The notes under the pieces are model-generated. The model was given only the letters and a program-made list of their open reading frames with translations, was not told the origin of the DNA and ran no database searches. A DNA stretch of 64,000 nucleotides, from contig CM066039.1 in the NCBI GenBank assembly GCA_033557465.1, positions 49,629,788 through 49,693,787 on the forward strand, in the 5' to 3' direction. The position numbers were made by a program, and so were the translations under genes. The DNA is from Ichthyophis bannanicus (taxonomy: Eukaryota > Chordata > Amphibia > Gymnophiona > Ichthyophiidae). Shown in pieces: positions 20,816-31,499 of this stretch (its first letter is position 1; every line of letters begins with the position of its first letter).

Positions 20816-23191
20816 ATGGCTCTACCATTTAATACCCTGGCGATCTGCCTTTTCCTTCTCACAAGCTGGCTCAATGAAGCCCTTGCCTTATATCACACGG
20901 CTCACCAAATTCCAATACTTCTGAGTCATGGAAAAAGAAGGGCAGAATCTTCCTATCCCAACTCAAGAATAGAGACCCCCACATGCCACTCTCACCTGAT
21001 ACATATAGCCCTTCAACAACCAAAGAAAAATAAGCAAGAGGAACCCCCTCAACCCTTTTACTTAAACTGTGCTCTCATAAATGCACGGTCTATCCGCAAG
21101 AAATGGCCAGTCATCACTGACACAATTTCTTCTCATAATCTAGATGTCCTCATGATAACCGAAACCTGGTTATCTGACGCGGATAATGTAATCCTTAACC
21201 AACTCATACCCCCCAACTTCTCTGCCCATTCCCAACATAGAGAGAGCAAGAGAGGAGGAGGCATTCTCATACTTACCAAGAATGACCTAAATTTCCACAC
21301 CGTGGACTCCACAAGCTCAAACAGCATGGACGTATTAACCATCACAAATGAACAATGCCTCATCAATTTAATTTACAGAGCGCCCTCACCCTCCACGGAC
21401 GACCTACCTTACATTCTAGACCTAGCAGCTAACTCACGCAAGCCCAACATTCCCAACTGGATATTAGGAGACCTCAATCTCCCAACACTACATCCCAGCC
21501 ACGCCTCAGCCCTCCTTGAAGCAATCAACGAACTGGGATACAAGCAAATTGTTGACACCCCCACGCACGAGAGAGGAAACATCCTTGACATGATCTTTGC
21601 CCCTCTTACAGCTCTCGACTCCAACAATAGACTTGACAACTCTGTAACCCCAGTACCTTGGTCAGACCATAATTTAATCACCTTCCCCATCCTCATCAAT
21701 GGCAAACAGTCACCACACAGAAACAATAACTCCATTGACTCAACAAGAGTAACATCTCGAAAATTCAAAACCCTCAACAAAGAACATATAGTTATGGAAA
21801 CCCTCCCTCTCCTACATGACACCTCTCTCAATCTGGAAAATCTGATCACATCCTGGAACAGCACTATCAGTACCATTGCACTGCAACCAGTCCAGGGTAA
21901 CAACCCAAAGAAAAGAAAATCTTCTCCTTGGTTCTCCCCTGACCTACGAGCCTCCCTCACACACCTAAGAAAACTGGAGAAACGATGGCGTCGCTCACAC
22001 TCCTCAGAAGACCAAGCAGCCTATAAAGCACATCTATCTGTGCACAGGGAGTCAGTCATGGCCAAGATGAAACAATTCCATACCGATACGCTGAAAAGAT
22101 CACTAAATAAACCACGCGATCTTTTCAACTTAGTCAAAACCTTATCTAAAGAACCTTCACCAAAACATCCTGAACCCATCCATCCCCAAGCATTCGCCGA
22201 TTTCCTGCAATCCAAGTTGCTTCAAACCAACAACATTGCAACAATCTCCTCTCAAGTCACCATATGCATATCAAACCTATCCATGTTCTCCACACCATCC
22301 AGAAAACATGTTGAAGACACCATCGCTGCTCTTAACACGACTACTGCACAAACTGACCCTTGCCCAGCCCACTGGATAAAGGAACTACGCCAAGATCTCA
22401 GCCCCATCATCACTAAAATGATGAACTTATCCTTTACAACCGGCTCCTTCCCACCAGCCCTCAAGAGAACATCCATAAGACCCCTCTTGAAAAACCACAA
22501 ACTCGACCCACAAAAGGTTGAATCCTATAGACCCATAGCTAGCATACCCCTACTAGCGAAAATAATTGAAAAGGAAGCTCAAAGACAGTTACAGGACCAC
22601 ATTGACACCGTCTCCCCTCTTGACCACTGCCAACATGGCTTCAGAGAGTTCCACGGTGTTGAAACCCTCCTTACCACTCTCTGCAACAACATCATCACAG
22701 GCATTGATAACATCCGCCAAGGCTTTGCTCTCATCTTCTTAGACATTGCTGCGGCTTTTGACTCTGTACATCACGATCTGTTAATAGGGCGACTAAAAGA
22801 AAAAGGCATCAATAACACTGCCCTGGAGTGGTGCAAGTCATACCTTGATCAGAGATGGCAGTACGTTACCTCAGGGACCACAACATCCACACCTTACCAC
22901 CAAAAGCAAGGCGTACCACAAGGATCATCCCTATCCTCACTCTTTTTCAATATATACATACAACCGGTTTGCAATATCATCAGGTCCTTCAAGGTTGAAT
23001 GCTTGATATACGCAGATGACATCCTCCTATATATGCCTTTCTCCACAGTTCATATGGACCTTTCCCCGCTAGCTAAATGTTTTGATGCAGTATCCGAATG
23101 GCTTCAATCCCAGAACCTCCGAATTCAACACAAAAAGACCGAGGTTCTCTTCATCACCAGGGACCCACTTTTCACCCCCCATCCCATATAA
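20816..23191 (+). CDS. L2-C ORF2p: endonuclease and reverse transcriptase (791 aa)
   Basis: An uninterrupted 791-codon frame encodes the replication protein of an L2-clade LINE. Residues about 82-290 form the APE endonuclease: INARS at 88-92, TETWL at 115-119 (Glu116), RGGG at 146-149, YRAP at 187-190, GDLN at 218-221 and SDH at 283-285. The linker has PWFSPDLR at 371-378 and the W-R-R segment at 391-393. The RT has SYRPIASIP at 570-578, motif A FLDIAAAFD at 641-649, QGVPQGS at 698-704 and YADD at 732-735. The Met at 20816 was chosen because the antisense sister copy starts at the aligned position; the frame is open further upstream to 20432, but that part is antisense L2. Residues 1-26 are hydrophobic and signal-peptide-like. 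The frame ends at a TAA where sister copies read on into the C-terminal region. Confidence 0.9.
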   Translation: MALPFNTLAICLFLLTSWLNEALALYHTAHQIPILLSHGKRRAESSYPNSRIETPTCHSHLIHIALQQPKKNKQEEPPQPFYLNCALINARSIRKKWPVITDTISSHNLDVLMITETWLSDADNVILNQLIPPNFSAHSQHRESKRGGGILILTKNDLNFHTVDSTSSNSMDVLTITNEQCLINLIYRAPSPSTDDLPYILDLAANSRKPNIPNWILGDLNLPTLHPSHASALLEAINELGYKQIVDTPTHERGNILDMIFAPLTALDSNNRLDNSVTPVPWSDHNLITFPILINGKQSPHRNNNSIDSTRVTSRKFKTLNKEHIVMETLPLLHDTSLNLENLITSWNSTISTIALQPVQGNNPKKRKSSPWFSPDLRASLTHLRKLEKRWRRSHSSEDQAAYKAHLSVHRESVMAKMKQFHTDTLKRSLNKPRDLFNLVKTLSKEPSPKHPEPIHPQAFADFLQSKLLQTNNIATISSQVTICISNLSMFSTPSRKHVEDTIAALNTTTAQTDPCPAHWIKELRQDLSPIITKMMNLSFTTGSFPPALKRTSIRPLLKNHKLDPQKVESYRPIASIPLLAKIIEKEAQRQLQDHIDTVSPLDHCQHGFREFHGVETLLTTLCNNIITGIDNIRQGFALIFLDIAAAFDSVHHDLLIGRLKEKGINNTALEWCKSYLDQRWQYVTSGTTTSTPYHQKQGVPQGSSLSSLFFNIYIQPVCNIIRSFKVECLIYADDILLYMPFSTVHMDLSPLAKCFDAVSEWLQSQNLRIQHKKTEVLFITRDPLFTPHPI

Positions 23192-23856
23192 AGGTGAAAG
23201 AAGCTGAGCTCCAATCAAAACCTTCCATTCGCTACCTTGGAGTCACTTTTGACCAACGCATGGATCTGAAACTACACATAACCAACGTAGTCAGAGCAAT
23301 CTACCTCAAGATCCGGACTCTTCGACATCTTCGCCCCCTGCTTGATCCTGATGACTTCAGAACTATATTTCAAGCCTTAACCTTACCACACCTTGACTAT
23401 GCCAATGCCATTCTCCAAGGCCTCCCACACTCCACATTAAACCCTTTGCAACTCGCCATGAATACCGCTGCTAGAGTCCTCTACGGAGCATCAAGAAGGG
23501 ACCATGTAACACCCATCCTAGAGCAACTCCACTGGCTCCCCATACATGGCAGAATATTGTTCAAAACATTACTACTAACTTTCAAGGCCACTAAAAGCAT
23601 CACCTCCTCCTCTCTAATAGACCTCATTCAGGCCGTCCCACCCAACAGATCCAGGAGAACGATATCAACAAATACTCTAATCATCCCTAAAGCAGCGACA
23701 AAATGCCTATCAGTGACATCTAACAGGGCCTTCAGATTCTATGCCCCTAAGTACTGGAACGCTCTACCCCCAGAGATTCGTGCTATCACTGATCTATCCC
23801 TTTTCAGAAAGGCACTCAAATCCCACCTCTTCCCCCAATATTACTTGACCAACTAA
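23192..23856 (+). pseudogene. C-terminal part of L2-C ORF2p, frameshifted
   Basis: This continues the protein in another frame: KVKEAELQSKPSIRYLGVTF, LRTLRHLRPLLDPDDF-like, LDYANAILQGLP, NTAARVLYGASRRDHVTPIL, LHWLPIHGRILFKTLLLTF, YWNALPPEIRAITDLSLFRKAL, SHLFPQYY. Comparison with 12840-12870 (ATA AAG GTG) shows that the sequence before AAAGGTG here differs by a one- or two-base indel near 23188. That indel creates the stop at 23189-23191. Apart from this lesion the roughly 1010-aa protein is intact, so it could have been active until recently, or the family could use frameshifting (less likely, since copy 1 has the straight frame). Confidence 0.82.
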
Positions 23857-24112
23857 CCAATCTTAATCACTACCCAAACTAAGAACAAATCCTGTTATGT
23901 ATACTTGTAAATACTCTTGTAAATACTCTTGTAAATAGTTGCAGTAATGACGTCCCATGTTTTATCCAAGTTCTCTGACCTTGTTCTCTGTAAAACCTAA
24001 CAGTTTGTTGTTATGGTATATTGTTATATTGTGAACCGCGCTGATTCTGAATAGAGCGGTATATAAGAGCCTGTAATAAATAATAAATAAATAAAATAAT
24101 AAAATAAAAAAT

Positions 24113-26389
24113 TTATTCTCATGTTCTGATTGAGGAGCCAGTCAGTTATTGCATTGAAGCAGTTGATTAGCACTGAGTAGTCGGGATTTGAGATGTTGAT
24201 CGGTGTGAAAATTAGCATGTCGTCGGCATATAATAGGCAAGATATACCGAAGTCTCTGGTGATTTGGCAGATTGGCTGCATATATATATTAAAAAGCAGC
24301 GCAGATAAGGAAGAGCCTTGGGGTACTGCTTGCTTCTGTCGGAAGGGCTCAGAAGTATTGTTGCCTATACGGACCTGTTGCTATCGATCTTCTAGGTATG
24401 ATTTGCACCAGTCCCAAGCGAGACCTTGGATGCCTTTTTCATGGAGTCTCGCTAGAAGAATCTTATGGTCAACTGAGTCAAATGCCGCTGATATGTCAAG
24501 GAAAATCATTGCGAAGGCCATCTGTATGTTGTCAATCCCGCATATGAGTTTGTTGAACAGCGAAGTCATGAGTGTTTCAACTCCATGAGCTTCTCTGAAT
24601 CCGTGTTGGCATGGGTCCAACGGGGCTGATGTGTCTATGTGATGCTGGATCTGCCTCTGAGTCTCCTTCTCAAGTATTTTGGCTAGAAAAGGGATACTAG
24701 AAATTGGGCGGTAAGACTCTTCCTTCTTTGGATCCATCTGGTTGTTCTTTAGCAGTGGACGAATTGATGTCTGTTTAAGGGCAGCAGGGAAAACCCCAGT
24801 TAGGTAGGAGAGGTTTGCGATCCTAGCTATGCAAGGGCTAAGTTCAGCACGCAAGGTTTTGATCCAGTGTGCTGGACATGGGTCATTTGGTGCTGTGGTG
24901 GTATTTATGGCGGCAATAATGTCTTCGATGGTTTTTCTTGATGGAGGTGAAAATTTAACGAGTGGGGTTTGAGTTTGACTAATTTGGATTGGATGAAGTT
25001 GGCATATAGTTGTGGTTGTATGCATTCTTGTTGCGGTGGTGACGGCTCTTTGGTTAGCGTTTTTACTAAATTGAAGAGATCACGTGGTCTGTTTAGTGCT
25101 CAGCTGAGTAGTTCGGAATGGAACTCTTTCCTTGTAGCCCAAGTTAGTTCACGATGAGTTTTCAGGTGAGTAAGGTATTCTTCTTGGTCCCAGGAGTTAT
25201 GGGCACGTCTCCACTTTCTCTCTAGCTTCCTTAGTTGAAGTAGAGAGGTTCGTAGCTCTGGAGAGAACCATGGAGCATCCTGCTTTTTATTGGGACGATT
25301 ATTGGGTGGCAGTTTCTTGTGCATGATTAGTTGTTGAGTGTACTGATAGAGGGTGTCATTCCAGTTGGTGATCATTTCATCAGGTTGTCCGTTGGCTGGG
25401 ATAGTTTTGGTAGAGTTTGCTTGGTGAGCACCTCTATGTGCAGCAGCTTAAATCGCCCTGAATTTGCTGTTGTTGAGGTGACTGGTTGGATGAGTGTATT
25501 TGGATCTGCGGGTATCAGAAATGTAATCAAGCTATGGTCTGACCAGGGGACTGGGGTGATAGAGAGTTGAATTTGTCTACTTGTGCTTGTGACTGCTGGT
25601 GGAACGAATATAAGATCAAGGATGTTCCCCTGTTGGTGGGTAGGGTTGTTTACGATTTGCTTGTATCCAAGGTCTGTCATTGCATCCAGGAAGGTACTAG
25701 ATAAATCCTGATATAGGGAGGCGAGGTTAAAGTCACCCATCAACCAATTTGGTTTGTTAGGGTTATCAGGGTTACAAGCCAAGTTGATTATGTCAGAGAT
25801 CATCTGATACTGCGTTTGGTGCCGAGTAAATGAGATTGATAGTGTTGATTCTATTTGAGATAGTTATAGTGTCTAGGTGCTGTGTGCTCCTGGTTAGGGT
25901 CACTCGGTATTGTAGTGTGGATTTTGCTATTATGAAAACTCCTCCACCTCTTCTATTATCTCTGCTACAAGAGAAGAAAGAGAAGTTGGGGGGGGGGGGG
26001 TTGATTTGGTTAACTAGGACAGCGTCTGAGTCTGAGAGCCATGTCTCAGTGACCATTAGTAAGTCTAGGTTGTGGTTGGATATTAGGTCTGTAATGGCTG
26101 GCCATTTGTTGCGGACAGACTGTGCATTGATAAGTGCACACCTGAGGTCATGTTGCACGTCATCTTTGTTGGTCTTTGTGTTAGTGGTGAAATCCAGTGT
26201 TATGTAGAGCAGGTGTGTCTGCCTCCTATATTGTAGGTTTGGCTGAAGTTGGTGATAATTGTAGTGGTGTTTTCTATTTGATCCTAGGAGTATTGGGATA
26301 GGATTGTGGTCATGTATGATTGCATCAGAGTCATGGATAGTCATGGCAATGGTATAGAGGAGAGTGAGGGTTAGGGTCGAGGTGGGCAT
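24113..26389 (-). pseudogene. L2-C copy 2, endonuclease-RT part
   Basis: The frame starts at 26389 with a hydrophobic N-terminus (MPTSTLTLTLLYTIAM) and covers the endonuclease to 25793 (INAQSVRNKW, TETWLSDSD, RRGGG, NLIYSAP). It continues with shifts at 25803-25372 (NWLMGDFNLASL, PVPWSDHSLITF), 25375-25100 (DAPWFSPELRTSL, KLERKWRRAH) and 25025-24381 (DPCPAHWIKTL, RPLLKNNQMDPKKEESYRPISSIP, FLDISAAFDSVDHKILL). After a stop, 24281-24113 carries the MQPICQ and LLYADDML segments. About four lesions separate the pieces. All endonuclease and RT catalytic motifs are still legible, making this a young copy. Confidence 0.88.
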
Positions 26390-26470
26390 GATTAGCTTCC
26401 TGTGAGATTCGCTCTGGTGATTGAATATAGCGTCACAATAGAACCTGGGGTATACAGGGTTAACTTGGGA

Positions 26471-27631
26471 TACAGGGAGTATGTCAAGTATGGTGCTTTC
26501 TCAATATCTATGTGAGAAAGTAATGAAAGAGAGGGAGAGAAAGGGGCTAGGATACAGCTTTTGTGAGAGGACTTATAAGTGCATTACAGTTGAAACATTG
26601 TTATAGTAGTAGAAACAGTGTTATTACAAGGTGCTGGTTACATTAGAGATACTTAGTAAATAGATGGAGCATTAATCCGGGAGGAATCCTCTGAACTCGT
26701 TCTAAGACGACAACAATAGACAAAGATGTCTTACCTGAGCAGGTGACTGCGATGACTCCATAAGACCGGGCTAGACATTGATGGAGGCATGATTATGTCT
26801 AAGCAGACAGTCTAGGAGTAAAAAAAAGGGGGGGGGGAGGGGGAAGGCCCATAATATCATGAAATAAAGTAAGACTATGACATATGGTGGGAAGAGAAAT
26901 GTTTTAAAATAAATAAAATGCACATAAACAACAACTACCCCAGGAGCTTGCTCACGGAGCAGGTCTGCTCTTTGGGTCTATCCAAGGCACAAAATGTTGC
27001 TTTAGAACACTGTTTAAAGGGAAGGTGTCTGGCATCACCTTTAGGCTGGGCTCAGTGGTGGATGTAACTTCAGGGATACATCAGTAGTGCAGTGGGAGAG
27101 GAGACAGTTGGGCAGATCTGCAGAAGCAGGCAATGAAAATGAAAGAAAAACACATATAAAATGTTTCAGAAGGCAGCTCTGACAGTTTCAACCCAGGGTG
27201 TGATTGCAGCCTAAAGCTAAACTAGAACAGCCGGGGTTTTCCATAAAAACCTGATCTTACTATTTCCATGTTTAAGTAATGACCTTTCTATTCATCTTTT
27301 AGCTCAGAAAAACCTGGGTAATTCTAGATTAAAGTTACCAACCAATTCCCCTGGGGTTACCTTGCATCAGACAATTTTGCAGGACTGAAGATGACTGGGG
27401 TAAAGTACTGCATGGCAGGACTGAGGTACATTGGCAGAGCTGTGTGCAAGTGCCTCAATATTGCAACAGCAGGGGGTGCTGCAAGGCAGGAGTTTGGTGC
27501 ATTAGCACAGATGAGTGCACATTGAATTTATTTTTTTTTTTTTAATATTGAAATTGCAGGGGGTAATGCAGGGAAGGACTGAGGTGCCTTGTCGAGCTTT
27601 TTGCTTGTTTGTTTGTTTTTTAACAGTATGG
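26471..27631. other. Unassigned; possible L2-C leader at left edge
   Basis: No supported ORF. Leader similarity between L2-C copies 2 and 3 fades about 50 bp upstream of the ORF (near 26440), so the exact 5' end of copy 2 is unknown and could lie further right. The region contains an A/G-rich run (26820-26845) and a T-run (27530-27543). No repeat family was recognised. Confidence 0.4.
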
Positions 27632-28312
27632 GGAATGTTTACCAAGTAGCTGTCAACATGGCAGATAGCCCCTGTTATCGCGCACGGCGACAACTAATGC
27701 AGGGGAAATGCAGAGAGCATAGCGATTTTTGGCGCTACCTGCATTTCCTGCGGTAAATGTGGGGAGAGGCAGGACAGGGATGGAGAGGAGGTGTGAAAGC
27801 GCTGCTTCAAGTGGCGGCATTACGTGCAGCCAAGCTATCTGCCACCACGGCCAATTGGAGCAGTGGCAGTGGCCCACCCATGGCACCCATACACAGTCCT
27901 GATCGCGCCCCACCAAGATCAACCTTAGCTTCCTGGACAGCTGCTACCGTTATGTAGATGGCTGTCTGGGGTCTCCCAACTCACCCAAAAGCGTTGCATC
28001 CTGATCTGAGCCTTCCAACCATGCCACTGCCCCATCCCTAGGCCTTACAAGATGACCCGTGGTGGTTTAGCGGTGTCTGGAGTAGGAGCAGTCCCCCTCT
28101 GCAGTGCCCCATCTCTGTCACCTCTCAAAATGGCATCGGTGTCACGGTGCTGACGTCTAGTGCCAGTCCTGTCTAGTAACTGCAGGGCAGATGCTGGCCA
28201 CTTGCTCTGCAATTACCGCACAGGATTTGCACCTACCGCAGGGCATTTTGATATATGGCACACGGTAGGTGCAAAAGATTTACTGTACTTATGTAAAAAT
28301 CCCGCTATGCAA
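27632..28312. repeat. GC-rich MITE-like block
   Basis: A GC-rich non-coding island in AT-rich surroundings. The left edge reads GGGGAATGTTTACCAAGTAG and the right edge, inverted, GGGATTTTTACATAAGTAC, a weak terminal inverted repeat with TAT nearby on both sides. It has internal inverted words (ACCTGCATTTCCTGCGGTAA against TTACCGCACAGGATTTGC). It could be a degraded Harbinger-type MITE. The ORFs on both strands are low-complexity and unsupported. Confidence 0.35.
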
Positions 28313-28384
28313 TTATGGCCTTAATAAGATCAGGTGGTAAGACTACATTAATGTCTACAATGCATTGAAATATATTAGTTCTAT

Positions 28385-28965
28385 TTACAACGGGCCTCAT
28401 GAAGAAATGAGGGTTGCACGGCTGACATGCAGCCCTGCAAGCTGCCTGGCCCTGATTCACCCACCGGCTCTCCCTGTACGTCCCAATGCTCAGGACGGGG
28501 AGAGCTGGTGGAGGGCAGGTGGGGGCGGGATCAGGGCAGAGCGAGAGCAGGCAGCATGTGCAGGGCCGATTCAGATCACAGCCCTGTAGTGCTGCCGGGC
28601 CTCTGGTGATGCACTTCTTATTCCACCTCAAAGGTGGAATAAGCAGCATTTTTTGTACGATCGGGGCAGGGGCCAGGTGTGTGGGGGGGGGGGAGGGGTC
28701 CCTGCTACCCGATCCAAGCCACAGAAGGCCAGCCTTGCGTTGGACGATGGGGAAAAGGGGGGCCGGAGCTGCGGGAGTCAGGGGCGCCTGCAGGGAGGAC
28801 ATCCCCGAAGGTGGCAGGGGCATGCCGGACCGTCCTCGGGCCCGATTCTGGCTACCGCGGGAATGTTTTGTTCCCGCGGTCCAGAATCGGGTCCAAATGG
28901 GTCTGCCTTGCTTGTGGCCGGCTGGACAGCCCGGACGTGTCCAGAAACGAGCTCCACGTATCCAG
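28385..28965. repeat. GC-rich hairpin repeat, copy B
   Basis: Homologous to 10511-11116. It contains a perfect stem CTTATTCCACCTC/GAGGTGGAATAAG at about 28617-28643 and a second near-perfect stem-loop at about 28840-28890 pairing CCGATTCTGG with CCAGAATCGG and CCGCGGGAA with TTCCCGCGG. There is a G-run at 28681-28695. It is non-coding; the several overlapping ORFs in all frames reflect high GC. Confidence 0.6.
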
Positions 28966-28991
28966 TAATCACTTTTTAAAATTTAGATATC

Positions 28992-29670
28992 ATGCAGTTT
29001 ATCGTGCAGTTTAGACTTTGGTAATTCCCTCTATCATGGTTGCAGGCTATGACTTTGCACTGGTTGCAATAGGTGCAAAATGTGGCAATTAAGATTATGA
29101 CTCGATCTCGACCTTCCAATCATGTCACTCCGTTACTGAAAGGTTACCGCTGTCTACCTGTGCTCTATTAGATTACATTTAAGTTTCTCTGGTTGTCTTT
29201 TAAAGCATACTATCTTGGTTGTCCTGGCTATTCAGCAGAGTCTTTGGTGTTGTATGTTTCTTCTTGGGCTACAGTACTTTGTCGCAAACTTAGTGTCGGC
29301 TTGGTACTTCCCTCAGTTCATGTTACTCGATTAGAATCTACTCAATTGTCAGCATTTTATTTTGTGGCCCCTTGGTTGTGGAATTCAATTCCTGTATATG
29401 TACGCCAGGCAGAGTCCCTGAAGCTCTTTAAGAAACATCTTAAGACCTTTTTTTATGAACAGGTTTTGGTGAATCATTGGTTAGTTAAGATCTGTAAGGT
29501 GGGAAGGTTATTACTATTCCAGCTGTTCTGTTTGTGCTTTTGTTTTTTCTTTGTTCTGTTATATTGTTTTGGTGTTGTGTGGTTTTTTTTAGATTTTGTT
29601 AGATTTTTTGTAAACCACTTTGATGCATGCTGCTAAAAAGCCGCCAATCAAGTCTGTAATAAACAATAAA
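28992..29670 (+). mobile_element. L2 3'-end fragment with C-terminal coding remnant
   Basis: Translation on the + strand from about 29080 shows IKIMTRSRPSNHVTPLLK, then LPVLY*ITFKF (one stop), then an open run from 29193: SFKAYYLGCPGYS, a diverged loop, STQLSAFYFVAPWLWNSIPV, then LKLFKKHLKTFF. This is the conserved L2 tail domain. The 3' terminus GTAAACCACTTTGATG..GCCGCCAATCAAGTCTGTAATA is at 29608-29665. Only the last quarter of the element is present. It is older than L2-C and a different L2 subfamily. Confidence 0.78.
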
Positions 29671-29677
29671 CAATTCT

Positions 29678-30103
29678 GGGCCCAATATTGAGCCATGCGC
29701 ATTTTTGAAAGGCTATGTGCCGCTGCGACAATGGCACTGAATATCTGGGGATCACCACAGACACAGGAAGCTGCCGAAGCTAATTGGACAGCGGCAAAAT
29801 TGCATGCTGCACATTAAAGATAGGTGAGGGTTTTCTTCGTTTATCTTTTTGGCGTAGATTGCTAACCAGTCAGCATGTAATATTGCTGCTGCCCAGTTAT
29901 CTCTTGTCGCTGGCTCCGCTCGGCCCTGGAATAACCCCGACATGCTCATATGCTAACTGGATAGCATCGGGGGCACATTGAGAAGTTAGAAGGGGAAAGT
30001 CAACAGCATTAACCGTGTACATGCCATTGAATATCTCCATTTAAGGCATTTACACAGTTTACTGAGCTGTAAACCGTGTAAATGTCCTTCAAAAATCGGG
30101 CCC
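29678..30103. mobile_element. GGCC-ended MITE, family 1 copy 2
   Basis: 426 bp bounded by GGGCCCAATATTGAG and, inverted, GGGCCCGATTTTTGAAGG. It shares interior words with 15692-16165. It is inserted at the very end of the L2 tail. No clear target duplication is visible. Non-coding. Confidence 0.62.
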
Positions 30104-31499
30104 ATTATGTTTTAAAAAGGCCCAACACTTTCAGACTTACAGCCAAGATTCAAGTGTGGATTTGAGCTACACAAATGAACTGTAGACTGTCGCTTTCTGA
30201 CTTTGTAGGCTCAGATATAGAATCAGTATAATACAGGAGAGGGGGGAGTTGATGGTATTCAAGCTGAAATCCCCCCCCACCCCCTCCCCCTCCCAAAACA
30301 CATCAGGCAATTAGATCTGCTTAGGCAGGCAATTATAGAACATTCATTTCTGTTAATGTTTTCAAATTATATGTTCGTGGCTGAGTGACGATTTTTAATT
30401 GATTTTATTCTGTAGCTCAATTAATGTGTTTATGTCTTGCTAGTTTACTATTTTTATGTCTTAACTAATTATAATATTCTTATTTATAATACTTTTTGGA
30501 GGGTTTACAATTTATTTATTCTCCTATCATACACCTTCTGCTCTTTTTTCTTGGTCAACTTCATAAAACACCATGAAATACAGTAACGTAAATAAACAGT
30601 ACATTGTAGATCATCATACTAATTGCACTATAAACTACAACATTTGTATAAAAAGCCAGGTCTTGACTAATTCTACAAAATTTGCATGTTCTTATTGCAT
30701 TCTTACACCGACTCACCTCTCAGCTTTACAAGCACAGAAAAAGTTTCCGGAAGGAAAGAAGATTCCAGTAGAAAGTGATCTGGTGAAATGGGGAGAGGAG
30801 GCTCTTGAATATAGTATATTGCCATTTATGAGTCTGATTAATCGAGTTGCTGTTAGCTTTACCTGATATTGTATTTATTTGATGTTCTCTTGTATATCCC
30901 ATGTTACAATGACTGTGCGTGTTTTTTAGATATGGGATTAGCGGAATATTTACATGGAGAATATGCAAAAACTGAAACTTTAGATTTGCTTAAAACTTTT
31001 CATTTTGCATTTTCTTTCTTAACCCTTAAGAGTACTTGTAGCTTCTTTCTTCATTAAACATGTGACTACTGTAATGACATACCTTAATCAGAAATTTGTC
31101 TCAGTATTTTTCTGTCAATTTGCTACTAGTAATGTGTTATCTATGAGAACAGTGACTTACACTTGATACAATTTAATGCAATGTCGCCAAACACAAAGTG
31201 GAGTATTTTTGAGCTAATTACTAATTAATATGCATTGCTATTCCCTGAAAACCAAAATAAAAAGGGACATGGACAAAAAACAGTCACGTGCATCCTGATT
31301 AAACGGGATGACTTGACCATTATCATGGATTTATTATAGACCAGGAAGACTGGCATCACCTGGTGATGGCATCAGTCTAGAAAATCTGCTTTAGTACCTA
31401 GAAAGGAACCAAAAGAAAAAAAAGAATCAGTCTAAACTGAAAATAAATTAAATCCATTACTTAGGTGAATGCAAATTCAAATGAAATAAAATGCACAGG
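30104..31499. other. AT-rich region without recognised repeats
   Basis: This is one of the longer stretches not attributable to a transposon. A C-rich run (30272-30296) is at the left. Two short open segments follow splice-acceptor-like sequences: ACTCACCTCTCAG at 30721, ahead of an open run reading LQAQKKFPEGKKIPVESDL then VKWGEEALEYS (to about 30842), and TGTGCGTGTTTTTTAG at about 30929, ahead of MGLAEYLHGEYAKTETLDLL. I do not recognise either. They may be host exons, an old transposon or chance. Confidence 0.3.

Larger units (their letters stand above)
20746..24110 (+). mobile_element. L2-C LINE copy 3, near-intact
   Basis: A 3.36-kb sense L2-clade element inserted head-to-head into an antisense copy of its own family. 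It begins with about 70 bp of leader (AGAATCACAGAATCACC repeats), has one long ORF, a frameshifted C-terminal ORF, and a 3'UTR ending GAACCGCGCTGATTCTG..AGAGCGGTATATAAGAG with an AATAAATAA tail (24075-24110). No separate ORF1 is present. This is the best-preserved mobile element in the window. Confidence 0.9.
19703..26470 (-). mobile_element. L2-C LINE copy 2 (antisense), split by L2-C copy 3
   Basis: One antisense L2-C element. The 5' and endonuclease-RT part is at 26470-24111 and the RT C-terminus plus 3'UTR is at 20745-19703. The - strand reads LLNQNMRINF up to 24111 and resumes at 20745 with (K)QVLIATRNKQFSP...LKVRDAELP, which is exactly the continuation seen in intact copies. Its 3' end is the ATATAAAAACTGTTAAATAA terminus at 19703-19735. 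Next to the insertion point, a 30-bp unit containing CTTGTTTCTTGTGGCTATGA is tandemly duplicated (20687-20746). Confidence 0.85.

Noticed and set aside
28486..29014. Overlapping GC-rich ORFs of 108-172 codons on both strands
   Set aside because: All fall in hairpin repeat copy B; high GC lowers stop frequency, and the homologous copy A does not preserve the frames.
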